Source: Acanthosoma haemorrhoidale
Taxonomy: Eukaryota; Arthropoda; Insecta; Hemiptera; Acanthosomatidae
Reading direction: 5' to 3'
Length of the DNA: 64,000 bases
NCBI GenBank assembly: GCA_930367205.1
Contig: OV884011.1
Span: 42,483,754-42,547,753 of the forward strand
The position numbers and the translations under genes are program-made. The notes beneath the pieces are model-generated. The model saw nothing but the letters and a program-made list of their open reading frames with translations. It searched no databases and was not told the DNA's origin. Below are positions 33,153-45,000 of the stretch, in pieces (position 1 is the stretch's first letter; each line of letters begins with the position of its first letter).

Positions 33153-35199
33153 ACTTCTTTTGTTACTCTCTTTAATATTTCATTTCAGTGTGTATGTCTG
33201 ATCATTTAACTGGCATAAAATACCCAGATTCTATCATTGGTTCTTAAAACTTTATTTAATGAAAGGAATATAAAAAAATTATTTTGGGGTTACTTAATTT
33301 AATACATTATTAGTCGTGAGGATAAAATCAAAATTTAAAATTTGGAACAGCCTTCGAGCTTTGACTTGTTCCTTGAAATTCAGGCCAGTCTATCAATCAT
33401 TTTTACAACTGCTCTCATTGTATAGTGGGAGCCTCGGCCTTCTGACTTGACAATTAGCCGTGACCTTCACAGAATCGGTCACAAAGGTCGTAACCGACAG
33501 ATGCGGCTAGGAGGCTACCGAACTACGGGTCTTATTGTTATGCAATGACTAATGCTCGGAACCTGAGGTCGTGAGAAGCTAACACGAACTGCGGTGACCC
33601 ATTGACACGGTCCGATGAGCGCCAGTATTTGACCGCCTAACCCCATCACTGACTGTAAATCACGCGTGACATGTCATAGCTGTCGCAACGATGGATATTT
33701 CCAAAGCCTTCGATGCCTGCCGGTGGCTGATATATTGTCTCTTTACATCTGGGCCTGGACTAATGACCTTTGGCCTCATCGATTCCAGTGCCATTGTTCC
33801 AGAGAACAGAGCGAATCGTACAGCTAAGGTGACAGCCCTCGTTAGAGCAAAATATTTTTAAATTATTAATCTATTGCTAGCTGAACCGAATAGTTCAACA
33901 GAAGGCCGTAGGAATTTTGTTTTCCTTATATCAAGCAATAAGTCAATATAGATATTATCTTGTTCCTAAATATTGCTTTTATATTTCTATCGCTGTTATT
34001 TTTGGCGAAATAATTGGTCATTGAAAATCATATTTTAAAAAATGCACCTAAAAACATTGACCTTAAAAGCTACATCTGAAGTTGAGTTTTCTTTTTGGAT
34101 TCGTATCAAAGTCGCCTGAGCTTATAAATTAATTCAACGTCACCGTCACTAGGCTTGGAGTAGCAAACATTTTATCAGATGTAACTAATAATCAATAACG
34201 ATGTGGAGGTCTAAATTAAACAGTGATGGAAAAATCAAAGACGAGTTCTTTTTGGACAATACAAGGTATAAATCGTGCTTGGTTACAATGGTTTCAAAAA
34301 TGTAACAAAATCTGGTGTGGTTACCGAAAATACTGAGACAACGGCCGCATTTGTGTCCGGAGATGGGGCAAATACAGTAGTTGTGTTCTTGGTAAGAAGT
34401 CTACAGTTCTAAGGAAAAGTGGGCTCCGCTGTTCGGTTATGAGCTTTAAGGAAATCTTATTCAGAGAGGGTGGTATCCCTTCCTTACTCATCTCTTTCAA
34501 TCTCAGAAATCCAGGCAAAGGAGAAGAAGAGTGAAAACGGAATTATATAAATCCGGGAGGGAGTTGGAAAAGATTCGGTAATTGATATTTCGTCAACTGA
34601 TGAACTTTTTTTTTTTTCAAATAGGAAAATAAGATTTTTTAATACCAGTATAATGAACTAGCTGAGCCGGAAGATAAAATCTATTTTTTTTTCAAACATT
34701 TTCTATTTGCCTGTATATTCTGGTTAAAAAATATCAAATGTATATTCAATATCATTTTGATTTTTTCTGCGTATATTTTAGTTAGGTTTTAATGATGGGA
34801 AGCGTGAAAAAAAAAATGGACGCAATTAATAACTCTTATACTTAGGGACTAAAGATGTGTTTTCAGTATTTTGTTGGTATACATTTAGGGGAGTTCTAAC
34901 AATTTTCATAATAATTTACTACACTGCGATTACAATATGTTTGCTATGATCACTTAAATATGTTGACGAAAACAAAATCTGGTACAAAAAATTAGGAGTA
35001 ATATTCTCTTGGATTTTCATACCTCCTCTGCTTGATTAGAATCTTAGAGTGTCTTTTGAACATTTTTATTAGCTTAGAACTAATCAGGTGAGTGTGACAT
35101 CTACTCGCCAAAAACCACTATTTGATATTTTATATACATAATTCTAAATTAAATATAGATAATATTTTATATTAATATAAAAAATACCTAAAAAATAAA
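33150..35199. other. Non-coding stretch with one GC-rich block
   Basis: The block at about 33420-33850 is GC-richer. Its last 200 bases are open on both strands: plus reads MDISKAFDACRW, similar to reverse-transcriptase motif A, and minus has a 62-codon frame without stops. Neither is conclusive. The rest is AT-rich and featureless. Confidence 0.35.
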
Positions 35200-35790
35200 A
35201 TTCAATATGGTGGTCTTTAGTGATAGAACTGTGAATGAAAGAATTGTATTTCTTTGGTTGTGTAGGTTTCGATCCGGCAACACTAGTCTCGAGAATGAAT
35301 CTCGTGGAAGGCCAGAAACAAAGCTTGATGATGATGAATTAAAAGCTTTAATAGAAGCGATCCACATCAGAAAAGTAGAAAACTTTCAATACAATATTCT
35401 TTTACATCTTCAGGCAACTTGGGGGGGGGGAATTTGCCAAGGAGTGGGTGCCACGTGATCTGTCTGATTGCTCGCTAAAAACTATGTTGAAATGTTCATC
35501 AGCTAACTGTAAAAAAATTACGCGATCTGAAAATAGACGTTTTACCATATTCCCCTGGCTTGTTGCCAACTGACTATCACCTTTTGAGAGAGTTTGACGC
35601 ATTTTTCAAAACAAAATATTCCATAGTGAAGACATTTCTAGAAATTATTTATTTAAAGCCAAAACGTTTTTCAGAAAAAGGAATGAAAAACCTGATTGAG
35701 CTTTGGGAGAAATGTATTGAAGCTAACGGAAGTTATTTTGAATAAGAATAATATCGTTAAGCTTTGTTTTTCTTTCATTTGCCTCGTATG
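35200..35790 (+). pseudogene. mariner transposase remnant with internal deletion
   Basis: Three pieces of one mariner transposase lie in order but in three frames. The N-terminal DNA-binding part reads VNERIVFLWLCRFRSGNTSL, then GRPETKLDDDELKALIEA. A shifted piece reads FAKEWVPRDLS. The C-terminal part reads LPYSPGLLPTDYHLLREF and ends WEKCIEANGSYFE at a TAA near 35743. The last piece keeps the third catalytic Asp of the DD34D triad (TDYH). About 100 residues carrying the first two Asp, including the HDNA motif, are missing, and a run of ten G sits at one frameshift (35420-35429). A cctcgta like a mariner terminus lies at 35782-35788. It cannot encode an active enzyme. Confidence 0.9.
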
Positions 35791-36033
35791 CTAGGCCCTA
35801 AGTTCCAGCCAGATGCATAGCTCCAAATGTACCCATCAACTCTTTGAAGATGCTCAAATAGTGAACTATAAATTTTCTCACGCTGGCAAAACTTCAACGC
35901 TAGCTTAGTCGTTGAATAATTCGGTGATCAATTCCGATTTGGTTATCATTTTTAAGACCAGAGGCGAAGATTTTTCGCCTGTCATATTAGGGCAAAGCAT
36001 TTTTCCTCTCTGAACCTGAACAAAAACAAGAAC

Positions 36034-36048
36034 GGGGGGGGGGGGGGG
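36034..36048. repeat. Poly(G) tract
   Basis: Fifteen consecutive G followed by aagggggcgacg; unusual in this AT-rich window and a possible quadruplex-forming site or assembly-sensitive tract. Confidence 0.9.
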
Positions 36049-36256
36049 AAGGGGGCGACGATGAAGAAGATAGCGAAGGTGAAAAAGAAGAAAATTTATT
36101 TATTGTGAGGTTTTCTGAAGTTAAAGCTCAGAAGCTACTCCGGATTTAAATTTATGATTTTTCCTCATGGTTAAAAATGCATAATGAATCAAAGGCGGAG
36201 ATTATACGTAACACATTTCAAGCAGATTAAAAAATCGCAGAGCATAGGATATGATA

Positions 36257-36266
36257 CTATTACTGT
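36257..36266. repeat. Target-site duplication, left copy (retroposon family 2)
   Basis: ctattactgt is repeated exactly at 36380-36389. Confidence 0.75.
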
Positions 36267-36379
36267 TTTTTTTTTTTTTTGTTTTTTTCTTCTTAGCTCT
36301 CTAATTATAAGATTAAGGATGAGGGAAAAATAAAGGGATATTTGGGTTGAGCGGATCCTTGTACTAGGAGTACCTGCAC
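36267..36379 (-). mobile_element. Poly(A)-tailed retroposon, family 2, short copy
   Basis: On the plus strand it begins with a T run (the poly(A) tail seen from behind). On the minus strand it reads tactcctagtacaagg, then ccctttatttttccctcat, ttataattagagagct, then the A-rich tail. The same blocks in the same order end the larger copy at 50388-50647 (cctttattttccccacatcc, ttataagtttgaaagct). A 10-base direct repeat frames it. The size and tail suggest a severely 5'-truncated LINE or a SINE. Confidence 0.75.
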
Positions 36380-36389
36380 CTATTACTGT
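36380..36389. repeat. Target-site duplication, right copy (retroposon family 2)
   Basis: Exact repeat of ctattactgt at 36257-36266. Confidence 0.75.
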
Positions 36390-36639
36390 ACTTTGATGAG
36401 ATATTTTTGTCTTTGTTTATTTAATAGTTTTATAGTCATATCTTAGCGATTAACTACTTTTTTATTTATTCCAAAAGCAATTTTCAATGCATACGTTTTA
36501 ACAAATAAAATGAGTAGTTGTATTAAGCACTTAATAAGTGTTATCCTCTATTATCCTGTAGCCATCCCGCCATGATAATGAGCAGGATGGTATTTCATAA
36601 GATTTATATTTATTAATCATTATCCTGTTTCATTTACAT

Positions 36640-36765
36640 AATGAACGCTGTATACCGGTTTAAGGTTACTCAGTAGTTCATAAATATATATGAAAAATAG
36701 CCGTGGCCCAAGAATAGATCCTTGCCATATGTCAGTGTTGATATAGTGTCATTTAATTAATTTTA
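36640..36765 (-). pseudogene. Reverse transcriptase motif B fragment
   Basis: The minus-strand frame reads WQGSILGPRLFFIYIYELLS, then NLKPVYSVHYVNETG. This fits the LINE palm pattern (PQGSILGPLLFLLYINDLP followed by the YADD box). The catalytic box appears as YVNE, with both Asp lost. No upstream motif A or downstream thumb was found. Its family differs from copy A. Confidence 0.6.
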
Positions 36766-36940
36766 TACGACCCGGCCGAGGTGATATGAGGTTCTGGTTT
36801 TTTACCTCATAACTTTTTGAAGAGTAGAAAATCTCCCTGGTTCGGTGGTGTCTTTTGAAGTTCTTAATGAACCCGAGGTGGCTATTAGAGTCATAAATAA
36901 AACTTTACTTACGACTTTTAAAAGCCCGTTAAGTAATTTA

Positions 36941-36990
36941 CTGGATTTTTTAATTCACCTATTGTTTACCGTAGAACTGTCGTCCCTACG
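36941..36990 (+). repeat. Short dispersed repeat, copy 1
   Basis: ttactgga, then taattcacctattg, then taccgtagaact, recurs with small changes at 37314-37358 in the same orientation. It is probably a fragment of a repeat family otherwise unrecognised here. Confidence 0.5.
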
Positions 36991-37313
36991 TTTGTTTAAT
37001 TATGCATTCTTCGTCAAATAGGGGTATAAAAAGCACCCTTACATGTCTCCCAAGATGGATGAAGATTGAGTGCCTACTTTTTGTGTTTGAATAAAGAACC
37101 CGAAAGCTCTTAAGTGCAAGTTCGGTTTACCACCAAGGTTAAAAAAAAAAGAGCTTCCTGAGAATTTTATTCTCTTACGAATAAGAGAATGGTTGGCAAG
37201 GGAAGGGAGGGGGGGCAGAGAATTGCTTTTAACAGGTCATAGGATAAACTGTTGGACTTTTCCAAAAATGATTCTTGTTTGCTTTTATTTGTTTACTTAC
37301 TTACTACTACCCT

Positions 37314-37358
37314 TTACTGGGTTTTCAATTCACCTATTGCATACCATAGAACTATTGC
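37314..37358 (+). repeat. Short dispersed repeat, copy 2
   Basis: ttactggg, then caattcacctattg, then taccatagaact; direct repeat of 36941-36990. Confidence 0.5.
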
Positions 37359-37359
37359 A

Positions 37360-39059
37360 ACAAATCAACATAGGTAAAACTTTAAGAAAAACTAACAGCA
37401 ACCAATCTGTCTTTGTACCAAAATCAAGGATAAACAATTTGTAAATTGTTTCAGAGGGGACGGGATAAATGGTTAAAATTTAAATCAATGCGTCCCAATG
37501 ATTACTATTAATGGCAACTGACCATTAGGTAGTTTTGGTTTAGTAGTTCCCTTCTTTAATTGCCATTTAATTGATAATGATAATTAATGTAATTTTATTT
37601 AGCGTCTAAGTAATTTTATTAGGCTTGGTTAATGAATGAAAGAAACAGAATAAATTAGATTGTGTCGTGAATGTGGACAGTATAAAATAAATTATTGTAA
37701 AGCAATCGACATCAACGTCAAGAGTTAGCATAATCGATTCTTCTCCTCATTTCAAGAAGAAAACCAGAAAGAAATCTACTCCTCAGTGCTGGAAATGACC
37801 AATGTATGGTAAGGTATGCTTGCAGAAATGCAATGGTCAGTCCAGTTCTTTTCAAGACTACTGTTGACTTGCATTATGCGTTTAAGGAAGTTGGACTGTG
37901 GTCGAGTCTAGAGAGGTGTGAAAGATGATCAAGAAGTAATGAGGTAATTTATCCTATCTGAAATAACAAAGGGCAGTGCATATTCATACAAGGTAGTTAC
38001 AATTATTTACGATGGTTGTTGGTTGTAAGGTTGTCATGCAGACCTCACTCGACGCATTCCTAGTTACAGGCTACATTGGATATTTCACACTTGTAACTAG
38101 ATAATTCACTAAGGTATTCACGTTAAAAATTTGACACTTTTAATCTTCCTACAGGTTCTGAACTGTGACTTGAGGTTAATCCTATTCAACTGATGGTTGA
38201 AACTAAATGAGATGTAGGGGGAACAAGCTTGCCTTGATTGCTCGTGTAGTTTACACCTTCGGTTTAATGTTTTTAAGTTAACTCCATCGTTGTGTGTTTG
38301 ATATGATCCAGAAATATGTTGAATATTATTGGTGGTTTAAATCATTTTTAAATACATGTAGAGAAACAAAAAACGATTAATCTCTTGTCTATTTAAATTT
38401 AGCAGCTTTCTAAATCGGACCTATGACTAATATATCTACATCTTAACAACCAGGTGGGGGAACTTGTAAGGTGCATAAGCTTATAACTAGACATGTCAAA
38501 ATTGTGGCGCCAAAGCGTTTCGCAATTGTCTTTTGCCGCTTTTGACCCTTGACCCGGTTCCACGTGCGCTAAGAGGAACATCTTCCCACTGACCTTTCTC
38601 AGACATTTCACAATCGACAACAATAGAACTTCTTTGTGACAGACATATGACCCGATTTTGAAATAAATATCCTATTAGTTTCGGGCAATTTTAAAACGTT
38701 CGCTTACAGAAATTACTCACAGTTGTAATCTACACTCAAAATGTTCTGTAACATTGCAAGTTATACTATATGTTGACCAATACTACTTTTTTTCTCACTT
38801 TAAAATGTATTATTCTCATGGATTCGGGATAAAAATTATTGCTATTCTCATTTTTATTAATCATCTTCTGGTGTGGGACCAATTCTTTCTAGAAGAGACT
38901 GGTAATATAATAATATAAAAAAACCTATAAATAAACTCCTTTTACCTGGGCGTAATTTAGAAGGTTGACCCAGGCCAAGAAAAAAGATTGATCAAATGTA
39001 ACATTGGCATTCTTAATAACCATTTATAGATGTTCTCCCTAGTGAATGACCTTGCATAC
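37360..39059. other. Mostly non-coding stretch
   Basis: The 74-codon minus frame at 38399-38623 is GC-richer in its middle (AHVEPGQGSKAAKDNC) and contains a gtcagt donor-like site, but has no recognisable domain. The rest shows nothing. Confidence 0.3.
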
Positions 39060-39407
39060 TTATGCACCGTAGGATTCATAAGTAACAGGAGGTAATGCTT
39101 TACCGGATATTTGCATCATCAGGCCGAAAGCGTACGTGACCGTGGTCCGTCGAAAATGCTTTGCGAGGCACTTTTCGAAGGGTTGGCCATTAGCAGTGAC
39201 CACACGGGCAAGGAGTATTGGGTTGCTCATTTGCACGAGGGCACTACTGCCTCGACTGTAGGCAGTATGCAGATGAATGCATGGTAATTCGTGCGACAGG
39301 CCAGCCCTAATGCCGCCAGACTTACCGAACCTTGTTCGACCCAGATCGACTAGACGGTGCCTTCCAACTCGAATGTCGAAGATGTCGTCACAATAGGCAA
39401 GAAACTC
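39060..39407 (-). CDS. Unidentified 115-codon open frame in a GC-rich island
   Basis: Between a TAG at 39410-39408 and a TAA at 39062-39060 the minus strand is open for 115 codons in GC-rich DNA. It follows an acceptor-like atttatcatag. It starts EFLAYCDDIFDIRVGRHR; the first residues faintly recall the LAYADDI box of some reverse transcriptases, but the following sequence does not continue that match. Later it reads SSALVQMSNPILLARVV, then CLAKHFRRTTVTYAFGL. A perfect gtaagt donor lies inside (after ggttcg, near 39323) and a gtaaag near the end, so it could be one or two exons. The plus strand is also partly open. Mobile-element origin is possible. Confidence 0.3.
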   Translation of the reverse strand, partial: EFLAYCDDIFDIRVGRHRLVDLGRTRFGKSGGIRAGLSHELPCIHLHTAYSRGSSALVQMSNPILLARVVTANGQPFEKCLAKHFRRTTVTYAFGLMMQISGKALPPVTYESYGA

Positions 39408-40209
39408 CTATGATAAATTCTGTACTTGAAAATTAAATTTTATAGTAATCAATCCATTTAATTTGTCGTAACGAAATCAGCATTTTCCTATTAAAATATA
39501 CACGAACAATGAAATAAAAGGATGATTAATCCGATTAAACGTATACCTACTAGTAGTATTGTACCTACAGTAGAATTGTATCTATATTAGTACTCTACCC
39601 ATAGTAGTATTGGGGGGCGGGGTAGATACAAACCTGGCCAGTCCTATTTTATTTGGAATGGTGTTAAATCATGATTTGTTCTCCTTTTAGATTTTAATAT
39701 ATTGACCAAACTATTGAACTTTACAAATCATTGCCTAATTTATTTATGAACACGTCTAATTGGAACTTTTCATAGTAAAATTATTCAGAATTTTGGGTTT
39801 AGAATGCTTATAAATTATATAAATGGGTATAAATTTTCTGAAGTTGACTTTTTTTTCATCCCGTGATTGAACCTAAACCAACAAGGAGTTGGTACAAAAC
39901 ATTTGACATACATCGAATATCAAAAATTTTAGCCGATTTGAATTCTGAAGTAACAGAGATAATTAAAACAAAAACCTTATTGTTGTTTGTAGCAAAGAAA
40001 ATCCACAAATAAAATTTATTAAGTCTAAATACGGCCATTTGACAAAATAGACGTCTTATTCTTCCACTGTTTCATAAATGATCAAATATACGATCACTTA
40101 TTTGTGTGGTTGGTTTGTGCGCAAATGCCTCACTTTAACCGAGATTCGTTCTAATAGAGAATGAACTATAATAAAAGTGTTACGAGCTTGACAGAAAACA
40201 CTTTGTGAG

Positions 40210-40420
40210 AATGCTGTGAGAAAAGAAAAGCAAACGAGCCATTGTTTACGAAATTGTCGGCTGGAACGTGTTAAAAAAATAAAACGGGTTACGAGGTGTT
40301 TCATATTTCTCCATATCGCCCGAATCTTAATGTCATCGACCTGTTTGAAGAGACTCACTTGGAAAAGTGGAACGAGTACACAGGTTGATGGGAACGCACG
40401 ATATTGAGCAATTGACATAC
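40210..40420 (+). pseudogene. Tc1/IS630-like DDE transposase C-terminal remnant
   Basis: One plus-strand frame reads GYEVFHISPYRPNLNVIDLF, then EETHLEKWNEYTG and a stop. This matches the signature around the third catalytic residue in DDE_3-type transposases (GHEVLRLPPYxPDLNPIE). The catalytic position is Asp here (NVID). Only this C-terminal piece is recognisable and the upstream frame has a stop. Opposite-strand and overlapping frames (40098-40448, 40216-40407) are shadows. Confidence 0.55.
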
Positions 40421-40904
40421 ACTTTAAAATAATAAAATACATGTACACAAGCGAGTAAATCAGATCCTATTTCGGTGTAAAGTTCAGTCATTGGAGTTAC
40501 ACAACCAGTCACCCAAAATACTTAAGTTGTTACATGGGAATGTATTCTAGTTTTATTTGTTAAGTTCGATCTATCTTGGAAGCTCATAACAGGTAATGTG
40601 CTCATGATTTGTAAGTAGTTATTCTTGAAAAAAATACTTTGCGTAAAAAGACCCAATCTTATGATGCCAACTCTGTTAAACATGAATTCACATTATTTAT
40701 TATGTTTTATGGGGCTAGAAGCCAAAATTTGGAACTTTTTTCTCAAGAACAGGTGACCTATCCGCGGTATAATTTTTGAAAGTTACGGTCATAGTACAAT
40801 AAACTAATGAAAACTGATGTAAATGAAGTTTTTCATGATAGGTGGAGAAGTTCTAATAGTAAAAGTAGAAAGTGTTTTTGTAACTATTTATAAAAATTGT
40901 AAAT

Positions 40905-41000
40905 AGCTATATTGGGCTATGTAAAACATCGATATAACGTTCCCATTTATAGCCATTTCCCGGATATAACGCTCTTTTTACTGGGGCCCGGTCCCAGTGG
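40905..41000 (+). mobile_element. Possible pogo/Tigger-like terminal region, part 1
   Basis: Contains repeated cgatataacg and ggatataacgc units followed by ggcccggtccc. Direct ATATAACG units and a GGTCCC word are typical of the subterminal regions of some arthropod pogo/Tigger elements. No transposase is present nearby. Confidence 0.35.
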
Positions 41001-41699
41001 GGGATTTTCCAATAAAAATTTATTCATTATAACAAAATTTTCTTTTTTTATAGATGTCGTTAGAAGATTATGTAGATTATGTAATAATAAAATAAAATAA
41101 AAATCAGATATTATTAGATCATAATGGATTCTACGAAAATAATTTCTATAAATTTTCTCTCTCCCTCACAAAAATTTTCCTCGAATTCAATTACATTGTG
41201 CGATTGCAATATCAAAGTCCGTATTTTATCTTCCTCGGTCCTGTTAATATCGATGTGACAAAGCTTCTTGGGCATCACATACTTTACCGCTTCAATATTT
41301 GATAGGCTCAAGAAGATGCACTCGATCATTTATAAACAAATTTATATGCGAGTCAACTTCAGTGAATCCTGATTTAAAAACCGACTAGAACAACCTTAAC
41401 TCTATCTACGAACCCTAAGAAATTCATAACACTTATGAATCTGGGTTGTTTTCAAAGTGATGCCTGATAAATCGTTTTTCTTGAAATGCCATAGAGGGAA
41501 ATTAAGCAAAGAGCGAGAAGGAAAATGAAGAAGAAGATAAAACCGTATCATCCATAATAACACAGCCAAAAATAATCGATGTTTTGGACGGATTAAATAC
41601 GATTCGAACATTTTTTGGGTATATTACGGAAGTCCAAGACAAAAGTTTTAAAAATATGAACCAATTAAAAAACGATGTTTTTTTTTGTTTTTTTTCCGG

Positions 41700-41856
41700 T
41701 TTCAATCAATTTTATTAAGATAAAATTACAATCTGGCTTTTATTAGGCAATGAGTAACTGAGATAAATGTCATCATTCATACCATATTTACAATTCATCA
41801 CACTCGCTCATTCATACAATATTTACAAACAGCCCAGAGGCCCCCCAAGTCCACAA
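41700..41856 (-). mobile_element. 5'-truncated LINE, copy D
   Basis: On the minus strand it carries the LINE family's 3' end: ggcctctgggctgtttg, tattgtatgaatgagcgag, tgtaaatatggtatgaatg, a cattgcctaataaaagcc block and taataaaattg. An A-rich tail follows (the T runs at 41678-41695 on plus). No exact target-site duplication could be fixed because both flanks are A-rich. It lies between two blocks that resemble pogo-type termini. Confidence 0.85.
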
Positions 41857-41999
41857 GGTAAAAAAAACAAACTTAGTTTGTGTTAAACAAAAAAGAATAG
41901 ATGAATTTAACGTATTTAATTTGCATGTATCAAAAAAAAATTTGTATTCTTCTTTATGCATGAGTACTGTTTATATATATTTTTGAAATTCCATTTTAT

Positions 42000-42085
42000 A
42001 TTTTTCCGGTTTAACGGTATAACGCTTTCCTGACTATAACACTATTTTTCTTCACTCTCTAGAACAGTGCTATAACGCAGTTAAT
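42000..42085 (+). mobile_element. Possible pogo/Tigger-like terminal region, part 2
   Basis: ttttccggtttaacggtataacgc, then ctataacac, then gctataacgcag, repeat the TATAACG units seen at 40905-41000 in the same orientation. The LINE copy D lies between the two parts, so this may be one old element split by that insertion, or two separate remnants. Confidence 0.3.
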
Positions 42086-45000
42086 TAACACACACTATTG
42101 ACAAAAGGATTTTATAAAAACTATTTCAAATGGCATTAGATACTCGATTGAAATTCTTGGCTCCCAATACTCAATTTTCATCACATTTTCTGTTTTTAAC
42201 ATGTAGCTATCTCCATGCTGGACTTTGAATGGAAATAACTTCTGATCTGTGACAAAAAATCCAGAGACACGAGACCGATATTTTTTAAAATAATTTTTGT
42301 TAAAAATTATTTCTCAATGATCATACTTAAAGCGTAATCCATATTGTTCCAATATTTGTGAACATAACTTTAAAATTTCATATCGGATTTAATTAGTTTG
42401 GCAACTGAAATTATCCGAACAGAGATATGGATGGCGATTTCCAGCACTTATTAAGTAAAACCTCCTTCGGACCCAGCAACGATATGCAAAAATATATCTT
42501 AATCCTGAATCGTTAAATTAATAATATAAAATAGGTATGAAAACAAGGAAATACAAATGAATTTTAATAAATATAGATGTGGTTATAAGACGTTTGAAAG
42601 GTACTTAATTTACTTAAATCTATCTCTTGAAGCTCTTTTGGAGCAGAAAAAGAAGGATAGGAAGGGCCCTATTAGGTTTTTAATTTTAAAATTTAATCCT
42701 TACATATTTTCTCGTTTTTTTTTTTTCATTAAAAATGTGTAGTTTTTTTTTTCTAATGGAATGGATTAAGATCCACATATAATTGTCAGGCTAGGTCTTA
42801 CAATGTCAGAACTGGGGCTATCTTGCTAGATTTAATTTTTTTATTGTTTTAAAAAATTATAAGTAATAGTATTATTTTAAATTTTGTATATAATTCAATA
42901 AACTACTTTGTACTTCTTAAGAGAGTGAATGAGACCCGTTCTAGATCAAAAACTACCGGGAATTCCAGACGCTATAAATATTAAGCGAAGCTAAATTGAT
43001 ATTTCATAAATGATACAATTACTTGTTATATATTCAGTAATACCTAACAAGGTAGCTAGCTGACTCGCAATGGATGTGCACACCTGTATGCTTGAGTTGT
43101 GGCCGCGTTGGAAAGTCAAGTTCAGGGCTTGGCGCTAGTGGAGCAACTCCTTCGCGGTTGGTTTAATCTCAAGGTGAAGGTGAAACCTTCTAAGTCGATC
43201 CCTTTTTATTATTTGCTGTGAGTAAGTGTGAGGAATCAATTGAATCACGTATCGCTTGCCTTCCTGCCTGGCTATGTGTTCAGTGTAGGTCTTGAAAACG
43301 CACCTAAAATACTATTTTTATGTGTTTGCAACTGCAGTATATTAATATCTTATTACATGGTGCATATTTCATTAAGGTACTAAGCTATTTAATTCCCATG
43401 CTACTCAGTATAATATGAAAATAATTTTTTTTATTACAATTAATATACTTTCATAGGGTGGTTTTACTTGCATTGGGGCTACATGGGAAACAACCATTTA
43501 AAATACCATACCCCTAAAAAGAAATTTTATCTAGTTAACGTAATTATAGTTTAAAACAGATAAATGTTGTTAATCAAGGCACCGAGATCATTTTTTTTTT
43601 TTATCATTAAAAAATCAACAGCTCATTACAAAATTTAAGTGACTAAAAATGTATATTATTGAGCGAAAATACCCAATAGTGTTTATATTAATTAATTATT
43701 ATGTATTCTGTTCATTGAATCTACTTAAATATACATTGAATACAGATTAGGACTGAATAATTGGAATGATTAATGCTAATCACTACCAACATAACGTGCA
43801 AAGTTAGATATTATTAGTATTTAGTACGTGTATTGAAGTGCCTAGCGAAGAGTTTTACATATTTTCGAATATATTAAGCATTACTGGGGCTATTCGAGTC
43901 TATAGTTATCTGTTCTCAGAGTGTGTGTGTTTAGTTACCCACGCTAGAACAAATTATTCAAATATGCTCTGGAAATACTTCCCGTAAAGTGGAAGAAACT
44001 AAGAAGGATTTTTATTCAGCTATCCCAGTTCCCCAATCGGGACTTCATTGTTTATTTTGTAGAAATTCGTGCTTTTACATCTAACATCTAAAAAACATAA
44101 CAATCTAAAAAATAACGTTGCTTCTTTTAAGGAGCTCTCGGCAATTAATTTTAATATTATTCATTATAGCATCACAAATATTCAACTTACCTTTAATTTA
44201 AGGAATAATTTCTGGGTACTCGTTCTGTCCCCTAAGCTCCCTGCCTTCAAACAATGGCTTAATCTACTAAACTATGGACATATAGTATCGTTTTAGACTA
44301 AGATAGCATAGTGTGAATGGTCAATATTTAACGCTTTCAGCTAGAAACTGTTAAATGCATAAATCATTGAAGAAACTGCTTTTCAAATTAGTTTTGAAAA
44401 GTAGGCTTAATCGAGATTTCCATGAACATAACTAAAATCGTGTTCGCAACATTAACTAAATGGCTTTTTTAAGTTGGGGAATACTGTTTTGTTTGATGCA
44501 AAAAATGACGGATCAATAAATAATTATGTGCTGGTATAAAATAATCATTTTTATTATCATATCTAGTACGGTATTAAATATCAACCACAGCGATACAAAT
44601 GTGACTTTTTTTAGGACTTTAGTCAACTATGATCACAAAAAGTTATTAAAACAGTTTTCACAGCCATAGCAACCATTTCACACCTAACTTGAGTATTGTA
44701 TTGCTATTGTTAGCTGAAAGGGGATCCAATTGAATTGCATTACTTTCTAGACTATTCAATTATTTCTTGACGTTTAGAACTATTTATTAATGATACTTGC
44801 ACACTGATACACAGAGTTTCGGGGACTGAAATTCTCGCTGTTTATAAATTTAATTTAGTCCCTGAAGAAGTAATTGAAAACGTCATAGTAATTCTGAAAA
44901 TTTATTAACTGTGCTAGAATGGATTGAAGCAGAAATGAAATATTGAAATTCTGTCTCATTTGTTGGCGTTAAGAAGGCAATCCTATTTACTTTTATCAAT

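Noticed and set aside
37024..37033. TATA-like tataaaaagc
   Set aside because: The following ATG opens only a few codons before a stop and no donor follows, so a promoter is not supported.
40098..40448. 116-codon minus-strand frame
   Set aside because: It lies antisense to the DDE transposase remnant and shows no motif of its own.
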